Shown piece by piece: positions 48,744 to 59,298 of a stretch of 64,000 bases of DNA; the stretch's first letter is position 1; each line of letters starts with the position of its first letter. The DNA lies in contig NZ_JAGIBI010000004.1 of the NCBI RefSeq assembly GCF_017744395.1, positions 124,001 through 188,000 of the forward strand, read 5' to 3'. The stretch is from Herbaspirillum sp. (GTDB taxonomy: Bacteria; Pseudomonadota; Gammaproteobacteria; Burkholderiales; Burkholderiaceae_D). A program made the translations under genes and the position numbers. The notes beneath the pieces are model-generated. The model did not search any database and was not told where the DNA came from. It worked only from the letters and a program-made list of their open reading frames with translations.

Positions 48744-50204
48744 TCAGGCAGTGCCGCCGACGGTCACGCCATCCAGGCGCAGCGTCGGCTGGCCGACACC
48801 CACCGGCACGCTCTGGCCTTCCTTGCCGCACACGCCCACGCCCGAATCCAGGCGCATGTCGTTGCCGATCAGCGAGACGCGGTTGAGCACGTCGGGGCCG
48901 TTGCCGATCAGGGTGGCGCCCTTGACCGGATAGGTCACCTTGCCGTTTTCGATCATGTAGGCTTCGCTGGCCGAGAACACGAACTTGCCGTTGGTGATGT
49001 CGACCTGGCCGCCGCCGAAATTGACCGCGTACAAGCCATTCTTGACCGACGCCAGGATCTCGGCCGGATCCTTGTCGCCGGCCAGCATGTAGGTATTGGT
49101 CATGCGCGGCATCGGCAGGTGCGCGAACGATTCGCGGCGCGCGTTGCCGGTCACCGGCATCTTCATCAGGCGCGCATTCATGGTGTCCTGGATGTAGCCC
49201 TTGAGGATGCCGTCCTCGATCAGCGTGGTGCACTGGGTCGGGTTGCCTTCATCGTCAATGTTGAGCGAACCGCGGCGGTCGGCCAGGGTGCCGTCGTCGA
49301 CCACGGTCACGCCTTTGGCGGCCACGCGCTCGCCGATACGGCCGGAGAAGGCGCTCGATCCCTTGCGGTTGAAGTCGCCTTCCAGGCCGTGGCCGATCGC
49401 CTCGTGCAACAGCACGCCGGGCCAGCCGGGGCCGAGCACCACCGTCATCGGGCCGGCCGGGGCCGGACGCGACTCCAGGTTCACCAGGGCGGTGGCCACC
49501 GCCTCGGAAGCGTATTGTTCCAGCAGCGCATCGGTGAAATAGCCGTAGCTGTAACGGCCGCCGCCGCCGCTGCTACCCATCTCGCGGCGCCCGTTCTGCT
49601 CGGCGATGACAGTCACCGAGACCCGCACCAGCGGCCGGATGTCGGCCGCCAGCACGCCGTCGGCGCGCGCCACCAGCACCACGTCGTATTCGCCCGACAG
49701 GCTGGCCATGACCTGCACTACGCGCGGGTCCTTGGCGCGCGCGATGCGTTCGACGCGCTCCAGCAACTGCACCTTGGCGGTAGCGTCCAGCGACACCAGC
49801 GGATCGTGCGGCAGGTACAGCGCGCGGCCACCGCCGGGAACCATGTTGCCGGCCACCTTGACCTTGCCCGCCCCCTGGCGCGCGATGGTGCGCGTGGCGG
49901 CGGCGGCGTCCATCAGGGCGCGCTCGGAAATCTCGTCGGAATAGGAAAACGCGGTCTTGTCGCCGGACACGGCGCGCACGCCCACACCCTGGTCGATGGA
50001 AAAGCTGCCGGTCTTGACGATGCCCTCTTCCAGGCTCCAGCCTTCGCTCTTGGTGAACTGGAAATACAGGTCGGCGTAGTCCACCTTGTGCGTGAACATG
50101 CTGCCCAGAGCCTTCAACAGCTTGGACTCGTCCAGGCCGAAAGGCGTCAGGAGCACATCACGCGCCACTTGCAGGGCGCCCATATTCGGTTCAAATAATT
50201 TCAT
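48744..50204 (-). CDS. tldD: Metalloprotease TldD
   Basis: A 486-residue protein of the TldD/PmbA family. TldD and its partner TldE (PmbA) form a zinc protease that processes or degrades unfolded peptides such as CcdA and microcin precursors. The zinc motif H267-E-A-I-G-H272 (HExxxH) is intact, with [18 protein letters not shown] after it and a C-terminal Cys that often serves as third ligand region (VGVCGKEGQ). Length matches E. coli TldD (481). It is the last gene of the yhdP-nitrilase-tldD unit, 29 nt after the nitrilase. A weak AGAAA precedes the ATG. Confidence 0.95.
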   Translation of the reverse strand: MKLFEPNMGALQVARDVLLTPFGLDESKLLKALGSMFTHKVDYADLYFQFTKSEGWSLEEGIVKTGSFSIDQGVGVRAVSGDKTAFSYSDEISERALMDAAAATRTIARQGAGKVKVAGNMVPGGGRALYLPHDPLVSLDATAKVQLLERVERIARAKDPRVVQVMASLSGEYDVVLVARADGVLAADIRPLVRVSVTVIAEQNGRREMGSSGGGGRYSYGYFTDALLEQYASEAVATALVNLESRPAPAGPMTVVLGPGWPGVLLHEAIGHGLEGDFNRKGSSAFSGRIGERVAAKGVTVVDDGTLADRRGSLNIDDEGNPTQCTTLIEDGILKGYIQDTMNARLMKMPVTGNARRESFAHLPMPRMTNTYMLAGDKDPAEILASVKNGLYAVNFGGGQVDITNGKFVFSASEAYMIENGKVTYPVKGATLIGNGPDVLNRVSLIGNDMRLDSGVGVCGKEGQSVPVGVGQPTLRLDGVTVGGTA

Positions 50205-50233
50205 AATATTTTCTGGAAAGCGTAGAACTCATC

Positions 50234-51040
50234 TCAAAGCTTGCGGTGGCGCAACGCCGGCAGGCTTTCTCGCACATATTGTAGACGATGGGGGTCGATG
50301 TCGCCGATCACAAGGCCCTCGCCCTCGGGCAGGACGGAAATGATTTCCCCCCACGGATCGACCAGCATGCTGTGGCCCCAGGTGCGCCGTCCGTTGACAT
50401 GGCGGCCGCCCTGCGCCGAAGCCAGCACGTAGCACTGGTTCTCGATGGCGCGGGCGCGCAGCAGGGTTTCCCAATGGGCGTTGCCGGTGGTGTAGGTGAA
50501 GGCGGCCGGCATCACGATCAGGGCGCACTCGCCCATCGCCCGGTACAGCTCGGGGAAGCGCAGGTCGTAGCACACCGACAAACCCACGCGGCCGAACGGC
50601 GCCTCGAAGGTCTTGACCTCGGTGCCGTACTCGATGGTGCGCGCCTCGTCGTAGTTCTCTTCGCCGCGCGAGAAATTGAAGAGGTGGATCTTGTCGTAGC
50701 GCGCCACGCGTTGCCCCTGCGGATCGTAGACCAGCGAGGTGTTGAGCACCTTGTCATCGGTCGCGGCCGCCATCGGCAGCGTGCCGCCGACCAGCCAGAT
50801 GCCGTGCCGGCGCGCCAGCGCGGCCATGAATTCCTGGATGCGGCCGGCCTGGTCGGTTTCGGCATGGCCGAGCTTGTCGCGCTCGTGCATGCCCATGACC
50901 GGCCAGTATTCCGGCAGCAAGACCAGTTGCGCGCCCTGCTGCGCCGCCTGGCCGGCCAGGCGCGCGGCGCTCTCGAAGTTCTGCTCCACCTCCGGCGTGG
51001 ACACCATCTGTATCGCCGCCACCTTGAATGCTTGCGCCAT
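50234..51040 (-). CDS. Carbon-nitrogen hydrolase (Nit1/YbeM-like, deaminated glutathione amidase)
   Basis: A 268-residue nitrilase-superfamily amidase. The catalytic triad is Glu44 (LLPEYWP), Lys117 (RYDKIHLFNF) and Cys157 (VGLSVCYDLRFPELYR). The sequence belongs to the Nit1/YbeM branch, which hydrolyses deaminated glutathione as metabolite repair; that activity is inferred from family. The start at 51040 gives the normal N-terminus (MAQAFKVAAIQM) and has GAGG 10 nt upstream; ATGs at 51055 and 51070 are alternatives. It sits between yhdP and tldD on the same strand, an arrangement common in betaproteobacteria. Confidence 0.92.
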   Translation of the reverse strand: MAQAFKVAAIQMVSTPEVEQNFESAARLAGQAAQQGAQLVLLPEYWPVMGMHERDKLGHAETDQAGRIQEFMAALARRHGIWLVGGTLPMAAATDDKVLNTSLVYDPQGQRVARYDKIHLFNFSRGEENYDEARTIEYGTEVKTFEAPFGRVGLSVCYDLRFPELYRAMGECALIVMPAAFTYTTGNAHWETLLRARAIENQCYVLASAQGGRHVNGRRTWGHSMLVDPWGEIISVLPEGEGLVIGDIDPHRLQYVRESLPALRHRKL

Positions 51041-51118
51041 GTCGTTATGCCTCATGAAAAATGCCTGCATGGCATCCAGTATCGCGCAGAACCGGCTGTC
51101 GTGCCGGCCGCGGCCGGA

Positions 51119-54100
51119 TCAGTGGCCCATATTGACCGCGGGCCCGCGCTCCTGCCCATCGCGGCGCGCAGGTTCCGGCGTGGAAGCCGGCGCGCCGTGG
51201 TCCTGCGGCTCCTTCACGCGCCCCGCGCCAGCCGGCGACACCTGTCCCTGCTTGACCACGATGGGATCGCTCCACGGGCCGGTGACCTTGTACTCGTAAG
51301 TCAGCGACTTCATCACCGGATTGCGCAGGAATAGCTGGGCCAGCAAGGTGCCTACGCCGACCACCGGATTGACCGCCAGCGCCACCACCGAGGCTGTGCC
51401 GAGGTTGATTTCGGGGATCACCACGACATGCAGGTCCTGCGTTTCGCTGGCGATGTCGGCCGAGCCGTTCATCAGCACCGAGGCGGTGACGCCGGTCATC
51501 TTCAGGTTGTCGGTGGTGGCGATGCCGCGGTTGACGGAGGCGGTGCCGACCACGTTGTCGAACGCGAAGCCTTCTGAGAACACGTCGCGGAAATCCAGCG
51601 TCAGGCGACGCGGCAGCGCCTGCAGGTTAAGCACGCCCAGCAGCTTGGCCGCGCCCGGGTCGACCTTGAGGAATTGCCCGGAATGCACATCCATGTGCAG
51701 TTGCCCGCCCAGGCTGGCGATATCGAGGGCGTAAGGCAAGCCCTTCCAGCTCAGGTCGCCGTCCAGCTTCCCCTTGCCGCCCCGGATCGTGCCCGGATAG
51801 CCGAAGCGCTCCAGCAGCTTGCCGGCATCGTTGATGTCCAGCGCGTAGGTGATGTTGGTGGTGTTGCTGGCGCCGAACGACATCCAGTTGCCGGCCGCGC
51901 GGAACTGCGCATCCTCATTGGCCAGCACCAGGCGGTTGATGCGCCATTCGCGGCCCACTTCGGTCACCATGTTGTTGGCGTCCAGCTCCAGGCTGCCCAG
52001 CTTCTTGCCCGCCAGTTCGAATTGCTCGGCGCGGATGTCCAGCGCCGGCATCTGCGCCGAGTCCGCGCCGCCGGATGCGCCGGCATCCGCCTGGGCGGCA
52101 TCGGCGCCCTTGCCCCTGGGCACCACCAGCGAGGACAGGCGCGCGGTCACCTTGCCCGGCCCGCGGCTGCCGCCAGGCTCATCCCAGGTGATGTTTCCGG
52201 AAACCTGCTGCGACTCCAGCTTCATCTGCCAGGCATTCTTCTGGTGCGTGGCGTTGAGCGCCAGCTTGTTCAACTTCTTGCCCAGCAGCGTGAACTCGCC
52301 CACGCGCGCCGAAACCGCATCCGGTTCCAGGTACTGGGTCATCTCGGCGCTGCCCAGCTTGCTCTGCCCTGCCGCCCCCTTGCCTACCACCTCATCCTTG
52401 AAGGCCTGCCACGCATCCATGTCGAAACTGTCGGCGGCCAGCGCCAGCTTCACGCCCGACGCCGGCGATGGCAGCGGCTGGTTATAGGCGATGCCGCCGC
52501 TGACCACACGCCAGTCGTCGGAACGGGCCGCCACCTTTTCGCGCAGATAACGCGCAGCGATATTCTGGCCCAGCGCCACCCTGAGCTCCTCGCGCACGAT
52601 CAGCGGATCGCTGGACGGCGCCGGCTGCAGTTCGAAGCGCAGCGGCAGGCTTTCCGGCGCGGACTTCCGCAACGGCGCCGGCAAGGCCGAACCCAATCCC
52701 GCCAGACTGGACTCGACGACCACCTCCGGCTGGTGCTGGCGCACCAGCACCGATGCGGTATAACGGGCGCCGCCGGACAAACGCGCCAGCAGGCGCTGCA
52801 TCGACGCTTCCGGGTAGAGCTTGCGCAAGGCGTCGATATTGACCGCGCCATCCAGGCGCACCTGGGTGCTGCCGTCGCGCTGCGTGCCGCCGGTAATGGC
52901 CACGCTGTCGCCCATGAACTGGCCGCGCACGCCATTGAGGTTGAACCCGCGTTCATTGAACTCGACCTTGCCGACGGTGCGGTAGATCATCGGCAGCGTC
53001 GGCAGCAGGTCGACATCGTTGTTGGCGAAACTGAACACGCCCTGCGCCTTGGTATCGATCGCATGGTGCAGCGGCATCTGGAATTTCAGGTCCAGCCGGG
53101 CCTCGCCGGTGGCGCTGGCCTGCGCCATGAAGTCGCCGGTCCAGCGCGCCACCGGGCTTTCCTTGACATACTGCAGGAAAACCGGCATCGGGCCGCTGGC
53201 CATGCCGTCGATCTCCAGCACCGCATCGTGCGACTCCAGGTCGGCGACGCGCGCCGTCACCTGGCTCAGCTTCGCCCCCAGCGTCCTGGCGCTGTCGGCG
53301 TTGACCTCCAGTTGCGTGCGGTCGATGCTGAATTTGCCGCGCCCCTCTTCCAGCAAGGGCCACTCCGGCTCCTTGCCTTCCTTGTTCAGATGGCCGGGCG
53401 TGTAGTTGATCTTGAGGCCGTCGAAGTCGCCGCTGACCAGGAACTGCCCCTTGGGCCTGTCGCCCGGCTTGGCGGGACGGAACGGGAAATCGGCCAGCGC
53501 GCCCTTGAACGTCAGTTGCACATCGCGCGCGGTGCCGTCCATCAGCCCTTCGGTCAGCCAGTGCCGCAACGGCTCGCTGATGTGCTGCGGCAAGTAGCGC
53601 CGTATCGCCTTGATATCGAAACTGGCCAGTTCGCCGCGCAGGTCCACGCTGCCCAGGGAAGCGCCCTGCAGCGGCATCAGGTGCGTGCCGCGCAGGCGGC
53701 CGGCCACGCCGGGCTGGGCGAACTGCATATCGTCCAGCTCGAACAGCAGGGCCTGGTCTTTCTGGTATTGCCAGTGCGCCTTCAGGTCGAGGCTGTCGAA
53801 CGGCATGCGCGGCTCGGCGAACATCTGTTCCGGCAAATGCAGCGCCACCTGCTTCGATGCCAGGCGCACCGTGCCGCCTTTTTCGGTCGCATCGATTTCC
53901 CCGGTCAGGTTCTCGACGCCGGGGATGCCGGCCCACTGTGCCGGCGCGGCTTGCGGCAGCACGCTCTTGCGCACTTCGACGTGGCGCGCCTGCGCCTTCA
54001 GCCACAGGCCGGTGAAACCGCCCTGGATGCGGTAAGAGGTCAGTTCGGGGTAGCTTCCCTGCCACTGCACGGTGAAATCGTTGAACTCGCCGCGCGGCGC

Positions 54101-55366
54101 CAGGTCGTCCAGCAGCTTGCGCTGCGACGGCGCCAGCGGCAGGCGCGCCGCCAGTTGCGACAGCGCCTCCAGGTTCAACCGGGTGGCCTTGACGCTGGTC
54201 TGCTCGGCTTTGAGCAGCGAGGCCGGCTCATAGCTTTCGGAAATCGATGTCGGGGGCAGCGTGAAGCCGTCCTGCATCTCGATGGAAAAATCGGACAGCG
54301 CCACCTTGTGGCCGTTGGCGCCGAAGGTAGGCACGCCGTCGTCGGCCGTACCGCCCAGGGTCTCGCTGGCAGCGATGCGGCCATTGACGCGCTTGAGGCT
54401 GAGCGGCTCCAGCTTCTTCGACAGGCGCGCGGTGAAATCGGACAAGGCCAGGTCGGCCGTGAAATTGGCCACCTTGGCGTGGTCCAGCGCCAGCCAGGCG
54501 CGTATCGAACCCCTGCCCTGGTCGATCTCGATCGGATAATCGAACCAGGCATGCCATATCGCCAGGTCGGTCTGGCGCAGGTCGGCATAGAGCGTACCTT
54601 TCCAGCGCGTGACATCGGAAATGCGGCGGGCGAAGGCAGGATGGCTGAAATCGGCGCGCACATCCAGCGGCGCCGCGTACGCAGCCGGCGGCGTGGCGCG
54701 CAAGGCCATGCGGTGGCGCAGCCAGCGGTTGTGCAGCACCAGGTTGACATCGTCCAGCGCCAGTTCCGGCGCGCCGCGCATGTCATCGTTCCAGCGCAGC
54801 TTGCTGGCGCGGATCACGATCTCGCGCTGCGACAGCAGCCAGTCCAGCGTGCTGCCGTTGCCGCCGGTCGGCGCCGCGATACCGGCCACGAACAGCTTGC
54901 CGGAGGCGTCGCGCCGGATCGACAGCTCGGCCCGCTCGATGGTCAGGCTCTCCAATTGCAGGCCGGCCGCCAGCACGCTGCTCCACGACAGGGTGGCCGA
55001 TACCTGCGGCAAGGTCAGCGCGGGATGGCCGGCCTCGTCATACACGGTGACGTTGCCCAGCGCGAGTTGCGGGCGCAAGCCGTTCCACGATGCGTCGATG
55101 GCGTCGATCGACACCGCGCGGCCGACGGCCTTGGACGCCAGGCGCTCGATCTGCGGCTTGTAGTTGCCGATTTCGGGCAGCACGACATAGCGCAGCGACA
55201 GGAACAACGCGCAAAAGATGAAATACGCCGCCACAAGCAGCTTGAAGGTGAAGCCAAGGACGTGATGGGTCGCCTGGTTCAGGCGGGAATAGGTGCCCTG
55301 CACGATTCGCCAGCACAGCGCCCAACGGGCGGACTTCGATGCGGCGTTATGTTGTTCTTCGGACAT
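51119..55366 (-). CDS. yhdP: YhdP-family AsmA-like envelope protein
   Basis: A 1415-residue AsmA-like protein. YhdP of E. coli (1266 aa) is an inner-membrane-anchored bridge that carries phospholipids to the outer membrane. One transmembrane helix lies near the N-terminus (about 33-58), followed by a long periplasmic part of repeating beta segments, with the YhdP signatures RAVSIDAIDASWNGLRP, LARLSGGARYTASV and the C-terminal YEYKVTGPWSDPIV. The tail after about residue 1385 is disordered. The start at 55366 is inferred from the family and lacks a Shine-Dalgarno; the frame is open 24 codons further upstream. It heads the unit with the nitrilase (78 nt gap) and tldD, divergent from glnE. Confidence 0.92.
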   Translation of the reverse strand: MSEEQHNAASKSARWALCWRIVQGTYSRLNQATHHVLGFTFKLLVAAYFIFCALFLSLRYVVLPEIGNYKPQIERLASKAVGRAVSIDAIDASWNGLRPQLALGNVTVYDEAGHPALTLPQVSATLSWSSVLAAGLQLESLTIERAELSIRRDASGKLFVAGIAAPTGGNGSTLDWLLSQREIVIRASKLRWNDDMRGAPELALDDVNLVLHNRWLRHRMALRATPPAAYAAPLDVRADFSHPAFARRISDVTRWKGTLYADLRQTDLAIWHAWFDYPIEIDQGRGSIRAWLALDHAKVANFTADLALSDFTARLSKKLEPLSLKRVNGRIAASETLGGTADDGVPTFGANGHKVALSDFSIEMQDGFTLPPTSISESYEPASLLKAEQTSVKATRLNLEALSQLAARLPLAPSQRKLLDDLAPRGEFNDFTVQWQGSYPELTSYRIQGGFTGLWLKAQARHVEVRKSVLPQAAPAQWAGIPGVENLTGEIDATEKGGTVRLASKQVALHLPEQMFAEPRMPFDSLDLKAHWQYQKDQALLFELDDMQFAQPGVAGRLRGTHLMPLQGASLGSVDLRGELASFDIKAIRRYLPQHISEPLRHWLTEGLMDGTARDVQLTFKGALADFPFRPAKPGDRPKGQFLVSGDFDGLKINYTPGHLNKEGKEPEWPLLEEGRGKFSIDRTQLEVNADSARTLGAKLSQVTARVADLESHDAVLEIDGMASGPMPVFLQYVKESPVARWTGDFMAQASATGEARLDLKFQMPLHHAIDTKAQGVFSFANNDVDLLPTLPMIYRTVGKVEFNERGFNLNGVRGQFMGDSVAITGGTQRDGSTQVRLDGAVNIDALRKLYPEASMQRLLARLSGGARYTASVLVRQHQPEVVVESSLAGLGSALPAPLRKSAPESLPLRFELQPAPSSDPLIVREELRVALGQNIAARYLREKVAARSDDWRVVSGGIAYNQPLPSPASGVKLALAADSFDMDAWQAFKDEVVGKGAAGQSKLGSAEMTQYLEPDAVSARVGEFTLLGKKLNKLALNATHQKNAWQMKLESQQVSGNITWDEPGGSRGPGKVTARLSSLVVPRGKGADAAQADAGASGGADSAQMPALDIRAEQFELAGKKLGSLELDANNMVTEVGREWRINRLVLANEDAQFRAAGNWMSFGASNTTNITYALDINDAGKLLERFGYPGTIRGGKGKLDGDLSWKGLPYALDIASLGGQLHMDVHSGQFLKVDPGAAKLLGVLNLQALPRRLTLDFRDVFSEGFAFDNVVGTASVNRGIATTDNLKMTGVTASVLMNGSADIASETQDLHVVVIPEINLGTASVVALAVNPVVGVGTLLAQLFLRNPVMKSLTYEYKVTGPWSDPIVVKQGQVSPAGAGRVKEPQDHGAPASTPEPARRDGQERGPAVNMGH

Positions 55367-55627
55367 CAGGCTAGGGCGACTCGATATGGAATAATTCGTG
55401 CGGATGACATGATCGCATGGAAAACACGGTGTTGCCATCCGGGCGGAACACCTAAGAGCGGCAAAAACGGCGATAAGTTTTAAAAACGGGCGATAAAATC
55501 GGTCTTTGGAAACAAAATCGTCAGTCCAGCGTCAGGCTTGCCTTATTTTCGGCGGATGCCGCCCGTCCTGGCACCGGTTTTACGTCCTGTTTTCCTTCTT
55601 TTACACCTGCCCAACCTTCGCGCCACT
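55367..55627. other. Divergent control region between yhdP and glnE
   Basis: This 261-nt region must contain both promoters. I found no consensus -35/-10 pair that stands out on either strand and no clear operator. Neither start codon has a good Shine-Dalgarno. Confidence 0.35.
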
Positions 55628-58342
55628 ATGCCAGATCAGACTTCCCCGCTCGCCACTGCCCAGGATTCGCGTTACTTCACCCGCTGGACACAGGCCGATC
55701 CCGCACGCCCGGCCCTGGTTGCCGCAGCCGCCGCCCGGGCCATGGACCACGGCTTCTTCGTACGCAGCCTGCAAGCCGACCTGGACGCCGGCCTGGCGCT
55801 CAACGCCGCCATGCGCCGCCTGCGCAACCTGGTCGTGTGCACGCTGATCGAACGCGACCTTTCCGGCCGCGCCGACCTGGCCGAAGTGGTCGCCACCATG
55901 ACCGCTTTCGCCGATTTCGCGGTGCAAACGCACCTGGAAGCCCTGATGCGCGAGCAGACCGCGCTGTACGGCGAACCCATCGGCGAGGAGTCGGGGCGCC
56001 TCCAGCAGATGATCGTGCTGGGCATGGGCAAGCTGGGCGGCGGCGAACTCAACGTCTCCTCCGACATCGACCTGATCTTCGTCTATCCGGAAGACGGCGA
56101 CACCCGCGTGGAAGACGGCCAGAAACAACTGTCCAACCATGAATTCTTCGTACGCCTGGGCAAGAAGCTGATCGGCGCCCTGGCTGAAATCACCGGCGAC
56201 GGCTTCACCTTCCGCGTCGACATGGCGCTGCGTCCCAACGGCAATTCCGGTCCGCTGGTGGCCAGCTTCAACATGGTCGAGGAATACCTGGTGCGCCAGG
56301 GCCGCGAATGGGAGCGCTACGCCTGGACCAAGGCGCGCGCGCTGACCGGCGATCCGCAGGATATCGCCGTGCTGGAAGCCATCAGCCGTCCCTTCATCTT
56401 CCGCCGCTACCTGGACTACGGCTCGATCGACGCGCTGCGCTCGATGCACGCGCAGATCCGCGCCGAGGTCAAGCGCCAGGAAGCGCTGCACCCGGACCGC
56501 AGCAACAATGTCAAGCTGGGACGCGGCGGCATCCGCGAGATCGAATTCGCCAGCCAGGTATTCCAACTGATCCGCGGCGGCCGCGATCCGGAACTGCGCG
56601 ACCGTTCCACCCGCGCCACCCTGCGCACGCTGGCCGCCAAGAACCTGCTGGCGCCGCAAGTGGTGGAGCAGCTGCTGGCGGCCTACACCTTCCTGCGCAA
56701 CCTGGAACACCGCCTGCAATACCTGGAAGACGCGCAAACCCATACCCTCCCGGTCAACGCCGACGACCTGCTGCTGGTGGCGCGCATGATGGGCTGCCCC
56801 GACACCGCCGGCCTGCTGCAGGAACTGGAGGCGCACCGCCGCATCGTGGCCGCGCAGTTCGATGCCATCTTCAACGACAAGCAGGCGGCGCCCGACAGCG
56901 AAAGCGACGCCCCCGGCATCAACGATGCCGACGGCCTGGAAGCGATCGCCGATGCGCTCAAGCTGGTGGGATTCCCCGAAGCCGACATCGAGGACGGCGC
57001 CAAGCGCCTGCACCTGACCTGGCAATCGCCGCGCATGCAAAGCCTGCCGGAACAGAGCCGCAACCGCCTCAATACGGTCATCAACGCCGCCCTGCCCCTG
57101 ATCTCGGCCTTGCACTACGACCAGTTGCCGACGTTGGGGCGCCTGCTCGACTTCCTCGAAGCCATTGCTCGCCGCGCGGCCTACCTGGCACTGCTGACCG
57201 AATATCCCTATGCCCTCACGCGCCTGGTGCGCATGATCGGCGCCAGCGGCTGGGCCGCCACCTACCTGACCCAGCACCCGATCCTGCTGGACGAACTGCT
57301 GGACGACCGCAACCTGAAAGCCGGTTCGGACTGGACGGCCTTCGCCGAGAACTGCCAGCGCCAGCTCGACACCGCGCCGGGCGACACCGAGCGCCAGATG
57401 GACATCCTGCGCGAGCTGCACCACACCGAACTGTTTCGCCTGCTGGCGCAGGACCTGGAAGGCGACCTGTCGGTGGAAAAGCTGGCCGACGAACTCTCGG
57501 CGCTGGCCGATATCCTGGTGGCCGCCACCATCAAGGCGGTCTGGCAGACCATCACCCAGCGCCACCGCGAGGCACCGCAGTTCGCGGTGATTGCCTACGG
57601 CAAGCTGGGCGGCAAGGAGCTGGGTTATGTGTCGGACCTGGACGTGGTGTTCCTGTACGACGACGACGACCAGGAAGCGCCCGCGCTGTACGCCAAGCTG
57701 GCGCAGCGCTTCATCACCTGGATGACCAGCCACACTCCGGCCGGCACGCTGTTCGACGTCGACATCGCGCTGCGCCCGGACGGCGCCAGCGGCTTGCTGG
57801 TCTCCCCGCTGTCGTCCTTCGAGAAGTACCAGCTCAACTCGGCCTGGATCTGGGAACACCAGGCGCTCACGCGCGCCCGCTTCTGCGCCGGCGACGCCGC
57901 CATCGGCGAACGCTTCGAGGCGCTGCGCGAACGCGTGCTGCGCCAGCCGCGCGATTATGAAAAGCTGGAGGAGGAAGTGCTGTCGATGCGCCGCCGCATG
58001 CGCGAAGCCCACCCCAACCGCAGCAGCCAGTTCGACCTGAAGCACGACGAAGGCGGCATGATCGACATCGAGTTCATCGTCCAGTACCTGGTGCTGCGCC
58101 ATGCACCGGAACATCCGCAATTGACCGGTGACATCGGCAATATCGCGCTACTGAAGCTGGCCGCGCAACTGGGCCTGATCGACACCGACCTGGCCGCCGA
58201 GGCCGCCAACGCCTATCGCCTGTTCCGCAAGCTGCAGCACCAGATCCGCCTGCAGGGGGCGGAACGCGCCCACATCGACGCCGAGCGCGTGGAACATGAG
58301 CGCGCTTGTGTGATCCGCTTGTGGGAGACGGTGTTCGGCTGA
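55628..58342 (+). CDS. glnE: Bifunctional glutamine synthetase adenylyltransferase/deadenylylase
   Basis: A 904-residue enzyme that attaches AMP to or removes it from glutamine synthetase according to PII status, adjusting nitrogen assimilation. It has two nucleotidyltransferase domains: the N-terminal deadenylylase with GKLGGGELNVSSDIDLIFVY (about 137-156, Asp-x-Asp present) and the C-terminal adenylylase with GKLGGKELGYVSDLDVVFLY. Between them lies GRGGIREIEFASQVFQLIRGG, and near the end MIDIEFIVQYLVL. Length is close to that of E. coli GlnE (946). The start at 55628 gives the expected N-terminus; the frame is open 30 codons further. A perfect 38-bp palindromic terminator follows. Confidence 0.96.
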   Translation: MPDQTSPLATAQDSRYFTRWTQADPARPALVAAAAARAMDHGFFVRSLQADLDAGLALNAAMRRLRNLVVCTLIERDLSGRADLAEVVATMTAFADFAVQTHLEALMREQTALYGEPIGEESGRLQQMIVLGMGKLGGGELNVSSDIDLIFVYPEDGDTRVEDGQKQLSNHEFFVRLGKKLIGALAEITGDGFTFRVDMALRPNGNSGPLVASFNMVEEYLVRQGREWERYAWTKARALTGDPQDIAVLEAISRPFIFRRYLDYGSIDALRSMHAQIRAEVKRQEALHPDRSNNVKLGRGGIREIEFASQVFQLIRGGRDPELRDRSTRATLRTLAAKNLLAPQVVEQLLAAYTFLRNLEHRLQYLEDAQTHTLPVNADDLLLVARMMGCPDTAGLLQELEAHRRIVAAQFDAIFNDKQAAPDSESDAPGINDADGLEAIADALKLVGFPEADIEDGAKRLHLTWQSPRMQSLPEQSRNRLNTVINAALPLISALHYDQLPTLGRLLDFLEAIARRAAYLALLTEYPYALTRLVRMIGASGWAATYLTQHPILLDELLDDRNLKAGSDWTAFAENCQRQLDTAPGDTERQMDILRELHHTELFRLLAQDLEGDLSVEKLADELSALADILVAATIKAVWQTITQRHREAPQFAVIAYGKLGGKELGYVSDLDVVFLYDDDDQEAPALYAKLAQRFITWMTSHTPAGTLFDVDIALRPDGASGLLVSPLSSFEKYQLNSAWIWEHQALTRARFCAGDAAIGERFEALRERVLRQPRDYEKLEEEVLSMRRRMREAHPNRSSQFDLKHDEGGMIDIEFIVQYLVLRHAPEHPQLTGDIGNIALLKLAAQLGLIDTDLAAEAANAYRLFRKLQHQIRLQGAERAHIDAERVEHERACVIRLWETVFG

Positions 58343-58360
58343 AACCAGGGCCACCCTCGA

Positions 58361-58398
58361 AAAAAACGGGATACGCCATATGGCGTATCCCGTTTTTT
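58361..58398. terminator. Perfect 38-bp palindromic bidirectional terminator
   Basis: The whole segment is a perfect palindrome with 19-bp arms (AAAAAACGGGATACGCCAT and its complement, centred on CATATG). It separates the convergent glnE and methyltransferase genes and carries A/T tracts at both ends. Confidence 0.92.
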
Positions 58399-58428
58399 AT
58401 TACCCAGTCGCCCAGCGACGCCCCAGCC

Positions 58429-59157
58429 TCACACCGAGGGCTTCACCGCGACCAGATTGATCAACGTCTCTTCACGCACGGCCGGAGGCTTGATACCGAA
58501 CACGCGTTCCATGATGCCCAGGTCTTCGCGGCTCCACCACAGATAAGGATAGGACACCGACTCCGGCGCCACCTGGAAACCGGCACTGCGCACCAGCGCC
58601 AGATATTCCTCGGCGGTTTTCTGCACATCCATCGGATGGCGAAACAGCAGGCGGATGATCCAGGAGTGGATGTAGCGCTTGGTCGATTCTGCAAACAGCA
58701 GAATGCCACCCGGTTTCAACACGCGATAGAACTCGCGGATCGCCTCTTCCTGCTCGATCAGGTGATGGAAGGTCTGGTGGCAGAACAGCAGGTCCACGCT
58801 ATTGTCTTCCAGCGTCATCTGCGAACTGGAACACTGGATGAATTCGGCCTTGATTCCCTCGCCGTCAACCTCGGCCTGCGCGGCCGCGATCATATCAGGA
58901 TCGATGTCCATACCGATCAGGCGTTGTGGCGCGAAGCGCTGGTGCAACTTCTTCATCGAGCGGCCCCAGCCGCAACCGACGTCGGCCACTACAGGGTAGC
59001 TGGCGCGGCGCGCGGGAATCAAGCGCTCCAGGTCTTTCATCGCACGCTCGAGCACATGCAGAGTCCAGGTTGGCGTACGCAAGAACCAGATGCCGAAAGC
59101 GGTCTCGGGCACATGCTCCGGCATGGCCGGAGGCAATTGTGTCAACGGTGTATTCAT
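58429..59157 (-). CDS. Class I SAM-dependent methyltransferase
   Basis: A 242-residue cytoplasmic methyltransferase. The SAM-binding motif I is VADVGCGWGRS (about 57-67), followed by the acidic end of strand 2 (LIGMDIDPD), then NSVDLLFCHQTFHH and the motif LKPGGILLFAES. The fold resembles the UbiE/COQ5 (Methyltransf_11) group, but the C-terminal half gives no hint of substrate. The start at 59157 is chosen because the protein then has a normal N-terminus (MNTPLTQLPP); only a weak AAAGA-like site precedes it. It follows the lipoprotein gene on the same strand but is separated from it by a terminator. Confidence 0.85.
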   Translation of the reverse strand: MNTPLTQLPPAMPEHVPETAFGIWFLRTPTWTLHVLERAMKDLERLIPARRASYPVVADVGCGWGRSMKKLHQRFAPQRLIGMDIDPDMIAAAQAEVDGEGIKAEFIQCSSSQMTLEDNSVDLLFCHQTFHHLIEQEEAIREFYRVLKPGGILLFAESTKRYIHSWIIRLLFRHPMDVQKTAEEYLALVRSAGFQVAPESVSYPYLWWSREDLGIMERVFGIKPPAVREETLINLVAVKPSV

Positions 59158-59235
59158 ATCTTTGTTTATTCTGGCGGGGAGTAGCACCGATGGCGCGCCA
59201 CAATCCCGTTGCCGGCGGTTCCCCCAGCCGGTCGA

Positions 59236-59263
59236 TGAAAAAATGCCCCGCATGCGGGGCATT
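59236..59263 (-). terminator. Terminator of the lipoprotein gene
   Basis: A perfect 22-bp palindrome (AATGCCCCGCA with its complement, 59242-59263) is followed on the minus strand by TTTTTT. It lies 36 nt past the stop codon of the lipoprotein. Confidence 0.9.
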
Positions 59264-59298
59264 GGCAGATGTTACCGGCTGGGAAGCCCTGCTGCAAG

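Noticed and set aside
51674-55483. A 1269-codon open frame on the plus strand opposite yhdP
   Set aside because: It lies antisense to a well-recognised envelope protein and has the His/Arg/Gln-rich composition of a shadow frame in GC-rich DNA. It has no domain and no ribosome site.
55601-58120. An 839-codon minus-strand frame opposite glnE
   Set aside because: Antisense shadow; glnE carries both nucleotidyltransferase motifs, while this frame has none.
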